Shown here in pieces: positions 1-9,700 of a stretch of DNA of 64,000 nt (the stretch's first letter is position 1; each line of letters opens with the position of its first letter). A model generated the notes under the pieces. The model worked only from the letters and a program-made list of their open reading frames with translations. It searched no databases and was not told the origin of the DNA. The position numbers and the translations under genes are program-made. The stretch covers positions 1 to 64,000 of the forward strand of contig CADANT010000002.1 in the NCBI GenBank assembly GCA_902789345.1, written 5' to 3'. This DNA is from an uncultured Ruminococcus sp. GTDB taxonomy: Bacteria > Bacillota > Clostridia > Oscillospirales > Acutalibacteraceae.

Positions 1-14
1 CACACCAAAATCAA

Positions 15-49
15 AAACAAGTGGCAACCTAGTCCATTGCCACTTGTTT
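15..49. terminator. Bidirectional intrinsic terminator
   Basis: A perfect 13-bp inverted repeat (15-27 against 37-49) encloses a 9-nt loop. The flanks are A-rich on the left and T-rich on the right, so transcripts from either side could stop here. It probably serves a plus-strand gene left of the window. Confidence 0.6.
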
Positions 50-101
50 AAATCAATTTTCTTTTTACGGTTTTACCCCAACTATTGACACAGAGCCAAT
101 G

Positions 102-148
102 AAAAACGCCTACAGTCTGTACAGACAAAACTCTGCAGACTATAGGCG
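102..148 (-). terminator. Intrinsic terminator of the first minus-strand gene
   Basis: A 13-bp stem with one G-T pair (107-119 against 136-148) is followed on the minus strand by GTTTTTC. It lies about 90 bp past the stop codon at 238. Confidence 0.6.
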
Positions 149-237
149 GATTATGTTTTAATATTAATTACAGGTAAACCTAAACAAGTATTTGGGTTTA
201 ACCTTTTGTTTGCGCTAAGCCGCTTTACAGATTGGTT

Positions 238-1011
238 TTACTGTCCCAGCTTTTCGGCAAACTTGTTGTTTACTTTCTTTACCTTTTCAGGCTTAACCTT
301 TTTGGTTCTGTATTTCTTTGCAAAGCCCCAAGCCTTACCAAGCACATCGCTTAGCTCACCCTCAATTTTGCTGTCAAGCTCAGGTTTAATTCCGTTAAGC
401 ACTACAATAGTAATAATTGAGCGGGTGTTTAAATCGCCGGCAATATATTGTGCGTTAAGTATACCTGCCAGCTTGCTTATTGACTGCTTGTTTCCGTTTT
501 TCAAAAGCTCGTTTACCTTTGGAACAATATGCTTCTGTGCAAAGGTTACGCCTCTGAACGGGTCGTAGCCGTCCTCTTCTTCCCAAATTTCCTCTTTAAG
601 CTCCGGGAAAACATTAACCATTCTTTTGCAGAAGAATCTAGGATCTGCGTTGCCGTCGTCGCTGTTTTTCTTCTTGCCCTTGCCGGAAATTTTCGGCTTA
701 TTTACAGAAAGAGCGTCTGCAAAGTCGTTACCGATACTGCTTGCCTCTTTATTATCGTCCTTTTCAGGGTCGAATATCCAGGTGTTCATACTTTTCCAAC
801 TGTTGTCAGGTCCGTCTGAATCCATACCGCACACCTTTAGCGCAACAAGCTGTTTCTTAGCGTTGTACATAACCATATATGCGTTGCTTTCGCCTGTAAA
901 CAAAGCGGCGTATTCTCTGTCGCTGTTGTCTACCTTTTGCCTTTTATAGCCCTGTGGCTCAAGAACTGCCGCTACCTTATCGGTAATTATATTCATAAAA
1001 GAAAAATCCAT
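238..1011 (-). CDS. Hypothetical protein, basic C-terminus
   Basis: A 257-residue protein of unknown function; I do not recognise a domain. There is no signal peptide or membrane segment. The middle (about residues 105-125) is a Lys/Ser/Asp-rich linker, and the last 30 residues are strongly basic (repeated KVK and KKV), which could bind nucleic acid or simply be a solubility tail. I chose the ATG at 1011, which has AAGGA nine bases upstream, over a TTG at 1020. It is transcribed alone, opposite to murI, and ends at its own hairpin terminator. Confidence 0.6.
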   Translation of the reverse strand: MDFSFMNIITDKVAAVLEPQGYKRQKVDNSDREYAALFTGESNAYMVMYNAKKQLVALKVCGMDSDGPDNSWKSMNTWIFDPEKDDNKEASSIGNDFADALSVNKPKISGKGKKKNSDDGNADPRFFCKRMVNVFPELKEEIWEEEDGYDPFRGVTFAQKHIVPKVNELLKNGNKQSISKLAGILNAQYIAGDLNTRSIITIVVLNGIKPELDSKIEGELSDVLGKAWGFAKKYRTKKVKPEKVKKVNNKFAEKLGQ

Positions 1012-1129
1012 AGTTATCAATCCTTACTTCTTAGCATTGCGTTAAGCACTGTGCAGCTTAACATTGTAAAACATATCTATTATACATTTATTTTTTACTT
1101 TTGTCACTACAATTTTTGAAAAATATACA

Positions 1130-1158
1130 TTGCACCAATTAATTGTATATGGTAAAAT
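1130..1158 (+). promoter_or_regulatory. Sigma-A promoter of murI operon
   Basis: TTGCAC (1130-1135), a 17-bp spacer and TAAAAT (1153-1158) lie about 95 bp before the murI start. The match to the vegetative consensus is moderate. Confidence 0.5.
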
Positions 1159-1252
1159 TGTATTTTAGAATGGGTTTTGTATGTGAGTTGCTTTTTAAAT
1201 ACAGCAGCCCCTGCTATAAGACCAATTACATAAAACGAAAGGCTGATAAATT

Positions 1253-2068
1253 ATGTCAAAAACTTCAGCTATAGGAGTATTTGATTCCGGCTTAGGCGGT
1301 TTAACCGCTGTAAAGGAATTAATTAGATTTTTACCAAATGAAAACATCGTTTACTTTGGTGACACCAGCCGAGTTCCGTACGGCAACCGAAGTAAAGAAA
1401 CTATAACACGCTATGCTATGCAGGACGCAAGGTTTCTGCAAACAAAGGATATAAAAATTTTAATAGCTGCCTGCGGTACAGTAAGCTCTGTAGCCGGCAA
1501 CTTGGGCGATGAATTTCATATGCCGTACACAGGGGTAGTAAACCCTACAGCTTATGCCGCCGCAAACACCACAAAAAACGGTAAAATAGGCGTAATAGGT
1601 ACAACCGCAACTATAAACAGCAGTTCTTATAAACACGCTATAGAAAATATGAACAGCAGCCTTAATGTTTACCAAAGGGACTGTCCGCTGTTTGTTCCGC
1701 TGGTTGAAAACGGCTTTATAGATAAAAACGACATTGTTGTACGCACTGTAGTTCAGCGTTACCTTCAGCCGCTTATTGACAGCGGTGTTGACACACTTAT
1801 TTTAGGCTGTACGCACTACCCTATTTTAAGAGAGGCTATTGCAGATGTTATGGGTGACGGCGTTGCGCTGATTGACTCCGGCAGAGAAACCGCCAGATAT
1901 GCGGCAAAGCTTATAAAAGAAAACGGACTTGAAAACCCTCAACAGGAATCCGGCAGCTGTGAATACTTTGTAAGCGACCGTGTAGACGGCTTTAGCAAGG
2001 TGGCAAGCCTATTTTTAGGAAACACCTTTAACCAAGAGGTGCACCAAATAAATATTCAGCACTACTGA
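1253..2068 (+). CDS. murI: Glutamate racemase
   Basis: Interconverts L- and D-glutamate, supplying D-Glu for peptidoglycan in the cytoplasm. The 271 residues match the family length. The N-terminal DSGLGG loop (11-16), the VPYG segment (41-44) and the two catalytic cysteines are present: Cys74 in AACGTVSS and Cys186 in GCTHYP. The residue after the first cysteine is Gly, where most glutamate racemases have Asn (CNT). First gene of murI-DUF1934-argS, with 16- and 18-bp gaps. Assignment is firm; only the CGT variant is unusual. Confidence 0.93.
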   Translation: MSKTSAIGVFDSGLGGLTAVKELIRFLPNENIVYFGDTSRVPYGNRSKETITRYAMQDARFLQTKDIKILIAACGTVSSVAGNLGDEFHMPYTGVVNPTAYAAANTTKNGKIGVIGTTATINSSSYKHAIENMNSSLNVYQRDCPLFVPLVENGFIDKNDIVVRTVVQRYLQPLIDSGVDTLILGCTHYPILREAIADVMGDGVALIDSGRETARYAAKLIKENGLENPQQESGSCEYFVSDRVDGFSKVASLFLGNTFNQEVHQINIQHY

Positions 2069-2084
2069 TTTTGCAGGTGAACGA

Positions 2085-2516
2085 ATGAGTAAAGATAAAT
2101 ATATTATTGATATTATAGGTACGCAGTGTATAGAGGACGAAATACAGGATTCTGTTACTGTAACTACCACAGGCGACTACAAGGTAGCCTCAACAGGCAA
2201 TAAATTTATACGCTATAAAGAATACGACGAGGAAAATCCCTCTGTATTTCAAAACACAACTATAAAAATTTCTGACCGACAGGTTACAATTACACGCAGC
2301 GGCGAATATGATTCTCAGCTTATACTGGAATGTAACAAACGCCATCAGTGTCATTACCACACACCTGTAGGCTCGCTTATAATAGGGGTGTTTACCAAGG
2401 TTATGGATATTAACCTAAACGAGCAAGGCGGCAGTATAGATGTAGCATATACTCTTGATTTTGACTCCGCAACAGTAAGCGAAAATACATTTAAAATAAA
2501 CATAAGAGAAAATTAA
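2085..2516 (+). CDS. DUF1934 (YwiB-like) beta-barrel protein
   Basis: A 143-residue soluble protein that fits the DUF1934/YwiB family: alternating beta strands, a central NTTIKIS..VTITRSG segment and a C-terminal DLNE-like stretch followed by a YTLDFD strand. B. subtilis ywiB also sits directly before argS, and here argS starts 18 bp downstream. The fold is calycin-like in known members; the biochemical role is unknown. The ATG has a weak GGTGAACGA Shine-Dalgarno region. Confidence 0.8.
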   Translation: MSKDKYIIDIIGTQCIEDEIQDSVTVTTTGDYKVASTGNKFIRYKEYDEENPSVFQNTTIKISDRQVTITRSGEYDSQLILECNKRHQCHYHTPVGSLIIGVFTKVMDINLNEQGGSIDVAYTLDFDSATVSENTFKINIREN

Positions 2517-2534
2517 CAGGAGAGGAAAATAACA

Positions 2535-4223
2535 ATGGCAAACATTGCTCAAAAATCTGTAGACACATTAAAAGAGGCTATTCTGTCCTCTATAGAAAAA
2601 GCAAAAGCATCAGGTGCACTTGCTGACGCACCTACACCTGATTTTATTATTGAAATTCCTGCTGACAGAAAAAACGGCGACCTAGCCACCAATGTTGCAA
2701 TGGTATGTGCAAGAGCTTTTAAAACAGCTCCAAGAAACATTGCCCAGGCTATTGTTGATAATTTGTCAACCGATGGCACTTATATTGAAAGGTGCGAAAT
2801 AGCCGGACCGGGATTTATTAACTTCTTCCTTAACAAAAGCTACTATGCAGATGTTGTTAAGGCTATTGAAAGTGAAAAGGACAGCTACGGCAAGTCAAGC
2901 TACGGTGAGGGAAAAAGGATTTTAGTTGAGTTTGTATCTGCAAATCCTACAGGCCCTATGCACATAGGCAACGCCCGTGGCGGTGCTTTGGGCGACTGTT
3001 TGGCAAGCGTACTGCAAACAGCCGGATATGATGTTGAAAGAGAATTTTATGTAAATGACGCCGGCAACCAGATAGAGAAGTTTAAGACATCACTTGAGGT
3101 TAGGTATCTGCAAATTTACGACAACACAATAGAAATGCCGGAGGACGCTTACCAAGGTGCCGACATTACAGCACACGCAGAGGCTTTTAACAAATTGTAC
3201 GGCGACAAGTATGTTAATGTACCGTCAGAGGAGCGTAAGCAGGCACTGTGTGATTATGCACTGCCTATAAACATTGCTAACCTTAAAAAGGATCTGCAAA
3301 AATACAGAATAGAATACGACAACTGGTTCCTTGAAAGCTCACTGCACAACAGCGGCGCTGTAAAGGACATTATAGAAAAACTAAAGGCCTCCGGCCATAC
3401 CTATTACCAGGACGACGCACTGTGGTTTAAAACTACCGACTTTGGCGACGACAAAGACAGAGTTCTGCTGCGTGCAAACGGTGTGCCAACATACCTAGTG
3501 CCTGACATTGCATACCACTACAACAAGCTGGTTACCCGTGGCTTTGACACAGCCATAGATATTTTAGGTGCAGACCACCACGGTTATATACCGAGAATAA
3601 AGGCGTCTATGGAGGCACTGGGTGTAGACTCCAACCGCCTGGACATTATTATTATGCAAATGGTAAGACTGATTAAGGATGGCGATGTTTACAAGCTTTC
3701 TAAGCGTTCGGGCAAGGCTGTAACACTTAGCACTTTAATAGAAGAAGTACCTGTTGACGCCGCAAGATTCCTGTTTAATATGCGTGAGGCAAACACTCAA
3801 ATGGATTTTGACATTGACCTGGCTGTTACAGAGGATTCTCAAAATCCTGTTTACTATGTACAGTATGCCCATGCAAGAATATGCAGTATAATTAAGGCTT
3901 TGGAAAGCGACGGCATAACTCCTAGAGAGTGTACAGACGAGGAGCTTGCACTGCTAAGCGCACCTGAGGAAAAGGAGCTTATTAACCACCTTGCAGGCTA
4001 TACAAACGAAATTATTGCAGCTGCAAAGGATTATGACCCTACAAAGGTAACACGCTATGTTTTACAGCTGGCGGCTCTGTTTCACAAGTTCTACAATGCT
4101 TGCAGAGTAAAGGGCGACAACGAAAGTCTTACACAGGCAAGACTTAACCTTTGTATTGCAACAAAAATTGTAATTAAAAATGTACTTACCATGCTGAAAA
4201 TTAACGCTCCGGAAAGTATGTAA
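2535..4223 (+). CDS. argS: Arginyl-tRNA synthetase
   Basis: Charges tRNA-Arg with arginine (class I synthetase). At 562 residues it is normal length. The N-terminal additional domain (about 1-100) leads to the HIGH-type motif, here HIGN (143-146, after ANPTGPM). A KLSKRSG signature lies near residue 390, followed by the DALR-type anticodon-binding domain ending in a typical MLKINAPESM tail. AGGAGAGGAAA precedes the ATG. No T-box leader is present; it appears to be co-transcribed with murI. Confidence 0.95.
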   Translation: MANIAQKSVDTLKEAILSSIEKAKASGALADAPTPDFIIEIPADRKNGDLATNVAMVCARAFKTAPRNIAQAIVDNLSTDGTYIERCEIAGPGFINFFLNKSYYADVVKAIESEKDSYGKSSYGEGKRILVEFVSANPTGPMHIGNARGGALGDCLASVLQTAGYDVEREFYVNDAGNQIEKFKTSLEVRYLQIYDNTIEMPEDAYQGADITAHAEAFNKLYGDKYVNVPSEERKQALCDYALPINIANLKKDLQKYRIEYDNWFLESSLHNSGAVKDIIEKLKASGHTYYQDDALWFKTTDFGDDKDRVLLRANGVPTYLVPDIAYHYNKLVTRGFDTAIDILGADHHGYIPRIKASMEALGVDSNRLDIIIMQMVRLIKDGDVYKLSKRSGKAVTLSTLIEEVPVDAARFLFNMREANTQMDFDIDLAVTEDSQNPVYYVQYAHARICSIIKALESDGITPRECTDEELALLSAPEEKELINHLAGYTNEIIAAAKDYDPTKVTRYVLQLAALFHKFYNACRVKGDNESLTQARLNLCIATKIVIKNVLTMLKINAPESM

Positions 4224-4253
4224 TTTTTTAAATCTTATATTTTGTAAATCATA

Positions 4254-4301
4254 AAAAATAACAGGGTGTATGCAAATTAATGCGTACACCCTGTTATTTT
4301 T
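4254..4301. terminator. Bidirectional terminator between convergent genes
   Basis: A perfect 17-bp inverted repeat (4254-4270 against 4285-4301) with a 14-nt loop, A-tract on the left and T-tract on the right. It ends argS and the opposing gene, whose stop codon overlaps the right arm by two bases. Confidence 0.85.
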
Positions 4302-5007
4302 AATCGCTGAAAAAGCCGCTGAAAATATCAGATATTAATCCCTCTAAAAATTCCATAGCACTAGTTGTTTTTACGGTAGCACTGCCGTCAGAAACATTAA
4401 GGTCGGTTATTTTAAGAGTTAGCTCTCTTTCCATAATTTCAAAGGTATATTCCGACGGAATAATAATCTTGTTGCCTTTAACTTGGAAATCCTTGTTAAT
4501 GCTGTCTATGCCGTCTGCAAGCTTAGACATTATAAATTCTGTAGGTATAGGCAAACTGCCCAGCTTTGTGTCAGACACTTCAAAAGAAATGAACTCACTG
4601 TTTTCATTAAAAACTATTTTTGAATTTGCGGAAAACACAAACTTTATATCATTATAATTAATCTCGGCATATATTTTTGCCGTGTTATTTCCTGTAAGAT
4701 ATATTGATGCTCCCTTAACTATGAAAGCGTCTTTCTTTTGGCTGTCGGTTAATTTTTCGTTGTAGGAGTTTATTACCATAGACAGTGCGCCGTTAATGTC
4801 ACTGTCTGTTATGGTTTGCTCCTCTCCCAAAACAATGGATTTTACAAGCGGTTCTAAAATTGAATCCGATTCGGTTTTATTAATCTTATTTAACTCCGTA
4901 AGGTCAGTGGCTGATGTGTAAATAAAATACGCACCTGCCCCCAACGCAGCAGTCAGCACCAATAAGATAACCAAAACCACTACCCATATTTTACCTGTTT
5001 TTTTCAA
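4300..5007 (-). CDS. Single-pass membrane-anchored protein, unknown
   Basis: 235 residues: a short basic N-terminus, one hydrophobic helix (about 8-30) and a predicted extracytoplasmic domain rich in beta strands. The overall plan (anchor plus beta-rich domain with an ITDSDING-like region at about 63-70) recalls YpmS-type proteins, but I cannot assign a family. The start is TTG, with GGAGG eight bases upstream. It follows mutS2 by 22 bp and is probably the last gene of that operon. Confidence 0.65.
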   Translation of the reverse strand: MKKTGKIWVVVLVILLVLTAALGAGAYFIYTSATDLTELNKINKTESDSILEPLVKSIVLGEEQTITDSDINGALSMVINSYNEKLTDSQKKDAFIVKGASIYLTGNNTAKIYAEINYNDIKFVFSANSKIVFNENSEFISFEVSDTKLGSLPIPTEFIMSKLADGIDSINKDFQVKGNKIIIPSEYTFEIMERELTLKITDLNVSDGSATVKTTSAMEFLEGLISDIFSGFFSD

Positions 5008-5029
5008 TAGACAAACCTCCTTAAACCGT

Positions 5030-7381
5030 TTACTTCAGTTCTGCAATGGTTACTCCTGATTCGCCCTCGCCAAATACGCCCAGGCGATATGTCTTTACAT
5101 ATTTACAGCGTTTTAAGTAGCTGTGAACCTCTTTTCTAAGCACACCTGTGCCTTTTCCGTGAATAATTGTAACCTGATGAATACCCGAAAGGATAGCGGA
5201 GTCTAGGCTTCTGTCAAGCACCATAATAGCCTCGGCGGCAGTCATACCACGCAAGTCCACCTCGGTAACAGCCTTTGTAGTGGCATTGCTTTTAACATTT
5301 CTTTTAACCGACCTTTGCACAGGCTGTTTTTTCTTTTCCTGTAACAACCGCAGATTGCTAAGCTTTACCTTGGTTTTTATTATACCGGCCTGCACCATAA
5401 CGGTGTCGCCCTTTGGTTCTTCAAGAACAACCGCTTTTTTGTCAATGTCAAAAATAAGAACATCGTCACCCTTTTTTAACGGTCTTGGCAGCTTATAGTT
5501 TTCTTCCTTGCTCTTTTCTATAGGGTCGGCAGAGTTTTCCATATTTTTTATGTCAGAACGAAGCTTTGCTTTTTCCTCCGGGGTAAGCTGTTTGCTTTTT
5601 CTAAGGTCGTTAAGCTCATCCATAATAGCGTCGGAGCTGGCTCTGGTTGACGACACAATGCGTGCCGCTTCTTCCCTTGCCCTTTTTAGCTCAAGCTGTG
5701 CCTGCTTTTTTATCTGCTGTATTTCACGCTGTACATTTTCTCTGTCCTTTTGTGCTTGCAAGGTAATTTTTTCGGCATATTTAACCTTTTCGTCAAGCTC
5801 CTGCCTTTGTTCCTCTAAGGTTTGAACAACATCTTCAAACTGTCTGCTTTCATCTGACACAAGCTTTCGTGCTTTATCCACAAGCTCCTTGTCCATTCCC
5901 AGTCGCTCGGAAATTGCAAAAGCGTTAGACCTACCCGGCACGCCTATAAGCAGTCTGTATGTAGGTCTTAGGGTAGCTACATCAAATTCACAGCAAGCAT
6001 TTTCAACATATTTGCTTTGCAATGCGTATTCCTTTAATTCCGCATAATGTGTTGTAGACGCCAGCTTTGCACCCTGGCTCCTTAGCTGTTCCAGTATTGC
6101 TATGGCAAGTCCTGCTCCCTCTACAGGGTCTGTACCTGCCCCCAGCTCGTCAATAAGCACCAGGCTTTTGTGGTCTGCCTGCTTTAAAATTTTAATAACA
6201 TTTGTCATATGAGCAGAGAAGGTTGAAAGTGACTGCTCTATGCTTTGCTCATCTCCTATATCAACCAAAATCTGCGTAAATACCGACAGCTTGCTTTCGT
6301 CGGCGGCAGGTATCATAAGTCCGCACATAGCCATTGCCGTAAGAAGACCTATTGTTTTAAGAGCTACGGTTTTACCGCCTGTATTAGGGCCTGTTATAAC
6401 AAGAGATGTAAAGCTTTCTCCAAGGTAAACATCTATAGGCACAACAGCCTCCTTTGAAATAAGGGGGTGCCTTGCCTTTCGTAAATTAATAATGCCGTTG
6501 TCGTTCATAATAGGCATACTTGCTTTCATTTTATATGCCAGTGATGCCTTGGCAAAAATTACATTCAGCTGTACCGCTATATAGTAGCTGTTTATAATAT
6601 CCTGTGCAAAAGTGCTTGCTGTGGCTGACAGCTCGTACAGTATTCGCTCAATTTCAGCCTCTTCCTTTGACTTCAGCACCTTTACGGCATTGTTTGCCTC
6701 TACCGCACCCATTGGCTCTACAAATACAGTTGCTCCGCTTGAAGATGTATCGTGTACAAGTCCTGCTACCTCGCCACGGCACTCCGCCTTAACAGGCACA
6801 ACATATCTGCCGTCACGAATAGTAACAATAGGCTCCTGCAAAAACTTTTGGTACGCCTGTGAACGCACCATTTTGTCCAGCACCTCTCGTGCCTTTTGTG
6901 ATGTTTGCTTAATTTTCTTTCTGATAGCGGAAAGTGTAACCGAGGCACAGTCGTTCATTTCGTCCTCAGAGGCAATGCTTGTAAATATTTTTTCCTCTAA
7001 AAATTTATTTGGTGTAAGAGCGTTAAAGCTGTTGTCAAGAACAGTTTCCAGCCCTGACGATTTGCTGCGCCACTGCTTTAGCCCTCTTATTCCACGCAAA
7101 ACCTCTGCAATTTTCAACAGCTCACCCATTGTAAGACAGCCGCCTGCCTCTGCTCTTTTCAGGCTGTTTACAACATTGGTAATTCCCCCAAAGGAGGGTG
7201 AGCCAAACCTGCCGCTAAGCACATAAGCGTCGTCTGTTTGCTTAAGCAGCTTATTTACAGTGTAAATATCCTGTGCAGGTTTTAAGCTAAGGGCCTCTTC
7301 CCTTGCGTCGGCAAAGGCTGTTTCCTCTGCCAACATATTTAATATTTTATCAAGCTCAATGGCTTTTAAATTTTTATCCAT
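5030..7381 (-). CDS. mutS2: Endonuclease MutS2 (MutS2/RqcU family)
   Basis: 783 residues, typical for MutS2. It has a MutS core and clamp, Walker A GPNTGGKT (about 331), Walker B LVLIDELGAGTDP, a long charged coiled coil (about 520-620) and a C-terminal Smr domain starting VDLRGMTAAEA with the HGKGTG motif. Family members suppress recombination or act on collided ribosomes (RqcU in B. subtilis). Smr nuclease residues (DLRG, HGKGTG) are intact. It starts at ATG, 45 bp after recO. Confidence 0.94.
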   Translation of the reverse strand: MDKNLKAIELDKILNMLAEETAFADAREEALSLKPAQDIYTVNKLLKQTDDAYVLSGRFGSPSFGGITNVVNSLKRAEAGGCLTMGELLKIAEVLRGIRGLKQWRSKSSGLETVLDNSFNALTPNKFLEEKIFTSIASEDEMNDCASVTLSAIRKKIKQTSQKAREVLDKMVRSQAYQKFLQEPIVTIRDGRYVVPVKAECRGEVAGLVHDTSSSGATVFVEPMGAVEANNAVKVLKSKEEAEIERILYELSATASTFAQDIINSYYIAVQLNVIFAKASLAYKMKASMPIMNDNGIINLRKARHPLISKEAVVPIDVYLGESFTSLVITGPNTGGKTVALKTIGLLTAMAMCGLMIPAADESKLSVFTQILVDIGDEQSIEQSLSTFSAHMTNVIKILKQADHKSLVLIDELGAGTDPVEGAGLAIAILEQLRSQGAKLASTTHYAELKEYALQSKYVENACCEFDVATLRPTYRLLIGVPGRSNAFAISERLGMDKELVDKARKLVSDESRQFEDVVQTLEEQRQELDEKVKYAEKITLQAQKDRENVQREIQQIKKQAQLELKRAREEAARIVSSTRASSDAIMDELNDLRKSKQLTPEEKAKLRSDIKNMENSADPIEKSKEENYKLPRPLKKGDDVLIFDIDKKAVVLEEPKGDTVMVQAGIIKTKVKLSNLRLLQEKKKQPVQRSVKRNVKSNATTKAVTEVDLRGMTAAEAIMVLDRSLDSAILSGIHQVTIIHGKGTGVLRKEVHSYLKRCKYVKTYRLGVFGEGESGVTIAELK

Positions 7382-7426
7382 TTATCTTCTCCGTTATGTA
7401 AATACATATAAACAATTATGTACAAG

Positions 7427-8170
7427 CTATCTGATAGTCTTATAAAATTCAAGCGTTTTAAAATTATGTTCTGTAATAAAGGCTATATATTCTTCACAAC
7501 AACGCTCCAAAAGCTCTGTTCCCTCAGGTGAAAGCTTAAAATTAAACATCTTTGAAAACTCGGCGTATATACAAAACCGCATTGCCGTTGTAACACCCAT
7601 ACCAACCTCTATGCTGTATTCATCTGACTGCTCTATGCAATCCCCACAAAGCAGCTTACCCGACTTTGGCAGGAAAAACATTCTCTTGCTTTCGTAACAT
7701 TTACAGTTACTGCAGCATACTAAATCCGGCATATAGCCGCAAAAGCACATTAGCCTAAGCTCTGTAGCCGACTTTATTATACCGTCCGGTCGCTTTTTTC
7801 GGCTGAGTAAATAAAGAGCGTTTAAAATCAGCTTTAAATACTCGTCAGCCCCTGTTTCCTTTGGGGCAAGGTAGCCAAACAATTCGCAAAAATACTGTGC
7901 CAAAGACATAGCCGTAATATCCGTTCGCAGGCTAATAAACATTTCTTGGCAAACAGCCTCGTCTACTATGTAGGTATCCCGATTAACATAAAGAGTTAAT
8001 CGGGAATAGCATAGAAGTCTTGTTGAAGAGCCTTTGGCACTTTTTAAACTTCTGCAATTTTTAACAAAAGCCCGTATTACACCACGCTTTTGGGTTAATA
8101 CGGTTACAAGACGGTCCTGCTCACCAATATTTTGTTCCCCTATTATCAGTCCGTCCGTAGAAAGCTTCAT
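7427..8170 (-). CDS. recO: DNA repair protein RecO
   Basis: Loads RecA on SSB-coated DNA with RecR in the RecFOR pathway. The N-terminal OB fold contains the family signature GEQDRLVTVLT, and the C-terminal domain has a cysteine cluster (CCSNC and LLCGDC) consistent with the zinc site. I chose the ATG at 8170 because AGGAGG lies six bases upstream; this gives 247 residues, and the longer reading only adds sequence shared with the overlapping yqzL. It overlaps yqzL by 50 bp, in the Firmicutes order era-yqzL-recO. Confidence 0.9.
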   Translation of the reverse strand: MKLSTDGLIIGEQNIGEQDRLVTVLTQKRGVIRAFVKNCRSLKSAKGSSTRLLCYSRLTLYVNRDTYIVDEAVCQEMFISLRTDITAMSLAQYFCELFGYLAPKETGADEYLKLILNALYLLSRKKRPDGIIKSATELRLMCFCGYMPDLVCCSNCKCYESKRMFFLPKSGKLLCGDCIEQSDEYSIEVGMGVTTAMRFCIYAEFSKMFNFKLSPEGTELLERCCEEYIAFITEHNFKTLEFYKTIR

Positions 8171-8315
8171 CATCGTCCTCCTGAATATCAAAATCTTCCT
8201 CGTCGTCATAATATTCCGGGAAATTTTCCTTAGAATTTTTTAATGAGGCGTATCGTAAATAGTCTATTATACTTCCTGATTCTGCAAAATCAGACCATGC
8301 GTCGTAAATATTCAT
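8121..8315 (-). CDS. YqzL-like small protein
   Basis: 64 residues starting MNIYDAWSDFAESGSIIDYL, matching the pattern W..F..TG.I..YL of YqzL, the small protein between era and recO in B. subtilis. An acidic tail (EYYDDEEDFDIQEDDDEA) extends it beyond the usual length of about 47. AAAGGGTG precedes the ATG. Its 3' end overlaps the recO start in another frame, suggesting translational coupling. Function unknown. Confidence 0.7.
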   Translation of the reverse strand: MNIYDAWSDFAESGSIIDYLRYASLKNSKENFPEYYDDEEDFDIQEDDDEAFYGRTDNRGTKYW

Positions 8316-8628
8316 AACTACACACCCTTTTATAATTTAATACTATGCACCTTTAAAAGCTGTAAAAATTCTTTGGGCTGTAAATTATACGCAAAATACC
8401 GGCTGCACAAGGGGCAGTGACGGCGTTCCACACAATACCAACAAGTATAAAACAAGCCATAATTATTTACATTTTCATCGGTGTTTAGTATAAGCTATAT
8501 AAAAGTATATGCCTTGATATAGCCTATGTTTACAGTATAACTCTTTTGAAAAGTTTTATAGGGTGTAATTTGTAGAATAATAAATAGCAATATTTGGAAA
8601 GCTAAAAAACAAATTAAATATATTTACG
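8316..8628 (-). other. Intergenic region era to yqzL
   Basis: 313 bp without a supported gene. On the minus strand TATAAT (8384-8389) with TTGTGC (8405-8410) is a possible promoter for yqzL-recO, but the 15-bp spacer is short. No clear terminator for era was seen. Confidence 0.3.
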
Positions 8629-9549
8629 CTATTCAAAGTCGTTGTTGTCGTAACCAAAGCTTCTAAGCAGGTTCTCTCTGTTACGCCAGTCCTCTTTAAC
8701 CTTAACCCACATTGTCAGGTTTACCTTGCAGTTAAAGAAAGCTTCCATATCCTGTCTGGCATAGGTTCCTATTTTTTTCAGCATAGAACCGCCTTTGCCT
8801 ATAATAATACCCTTGTGACTGGCCTTTTCGCAGTAAATAGTGGCGTCCATATCTATTATGTCCTTGTCGTCACGGGTTTTCATTCTTTCTATAACCACAG
8901 CCGTACCGTGAGGAATTTCTTTATCAAGAAGTCTAAGCATTTTTTCCCTTATCATTTCTGCGGCAAGCACACGCTCCGGCTGGTCTGTAATAGTATCCTC
9001 GTCAAACAGATGGCCGCCCTCCTGCGCCTGCTTTTTCAGTTCGTCCTTTAGCTGGTCTATACCGCTGCCTGTTTGTGCCGATACAGGCACTACTGCGTCA
9101 AAATCATATTTTTCGCTGTATCTGGCAATTTGCAGCATAAGGTCGCTTTTGTCCTTAACTGTGTCTATTTTATTTATTGCCAAAATTGCAGGCACACCCA
9201 TAGCCTCAAACTTTTCCATAAGCTTTAGCTCGGTATCGGTAATATTTCTGCAGGCCTCTGTTACAAGCAGGCAAGCGTCAACGCCTGCCACAGACTCATC
9301 TATAGAGCGCACCATATACTTTCCAAGCTCTGTGCGCGGCTTATGAATACCCGGTGTGTCAATAAAAACAAGCTGTGTTTCACCCTCTGTAAGCACGCCC
9401 ATAATACGGGTACGGGTTGTTTGCGGCTTACTTGAAACTATAGTAATTTTCTGTCCCAAAATTCGGTTAAGAATTGACGACTTACCTACATTTGGTCTGC
9501 CCACTATGGCAATAAACGCCGACTTATCGTTAAAATTATTTTCGCTCAT
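8629..9549 (-). CDS. era: GTPase Era
   Basis: 306 residues. GTP-binding motifs are in order: GRPNVGKS (about 17-24), T of TTRTR, DTPGIH and NKID, followed by a C-terminal KH domain with GIIIGKGG. Era binds the 3' end of 16S rRNA and supports 30S maturation at the membrane. It sits downstream of phoH-ybeY-dgkA as in other Firmicutes; the partners YbeY and Era both act on 16S rRNA. ATG start with a weak GGAGA site. Confidence 0.96.
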   Translation of the reverse strand: MSENNFNDKSAFIAIVGRPNVGKSSILNRILGQKITIVSSKPQTTRTRIMGVLTEGETQLVFIDTPGIHKPRTELGKYMVRSIDESVAGVDACLLVTEACRNITDTELKLMEKFEAMGVPAILAINKIDTVKDKSDLMLQIARYSEKYDFDAVVPVSAQTGSGIDQLKDELKKQAQEGGHLFDEDTITDQPERVLAAEMIREKMLRLLDKEIPHGTAVVIERMKTRDDKDIIDMDATIYCEKASHKGIIIGKGGSMLKKIGTYARQDMEAFFNCKVNLTMWVKVKEDWRNRENLLRSFGYDNNDFE

Positions 9550-9614
9550 AATAATCTCCGTTTTTAATTATAAATTTCCATTATCATTATATCATATTCA
9601 ATGCAAATTTTAAA

Positions 9615-9641
9615 GGCTGTTAAGTTAAAAACTCAACAGCC
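9615..9641 (-). terminator. Possible internal hairpin dgkA-era
   Basis: A 12-bp stem with one mismatch (9615-9626 against 9630-9641) lies between dgkA and era. On the minus strand it is followed by TTTAAAATTTG, a weak U-tract, so it may only attenuate. Confidence 0.3.
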
Positions 9642-9700
9642 CCTTTTCTTTATTTTTATGAATATAGTAAATACCGGTTTTAATTCTATTTCATCATTTT

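Noticed and set aside
2400..2534. T-box leader for argS
   Set aside because: The gene starts 18 bp after the DUF1934 stop; there is no space for a T-box. The same holds for trpS after the aminotransferase.
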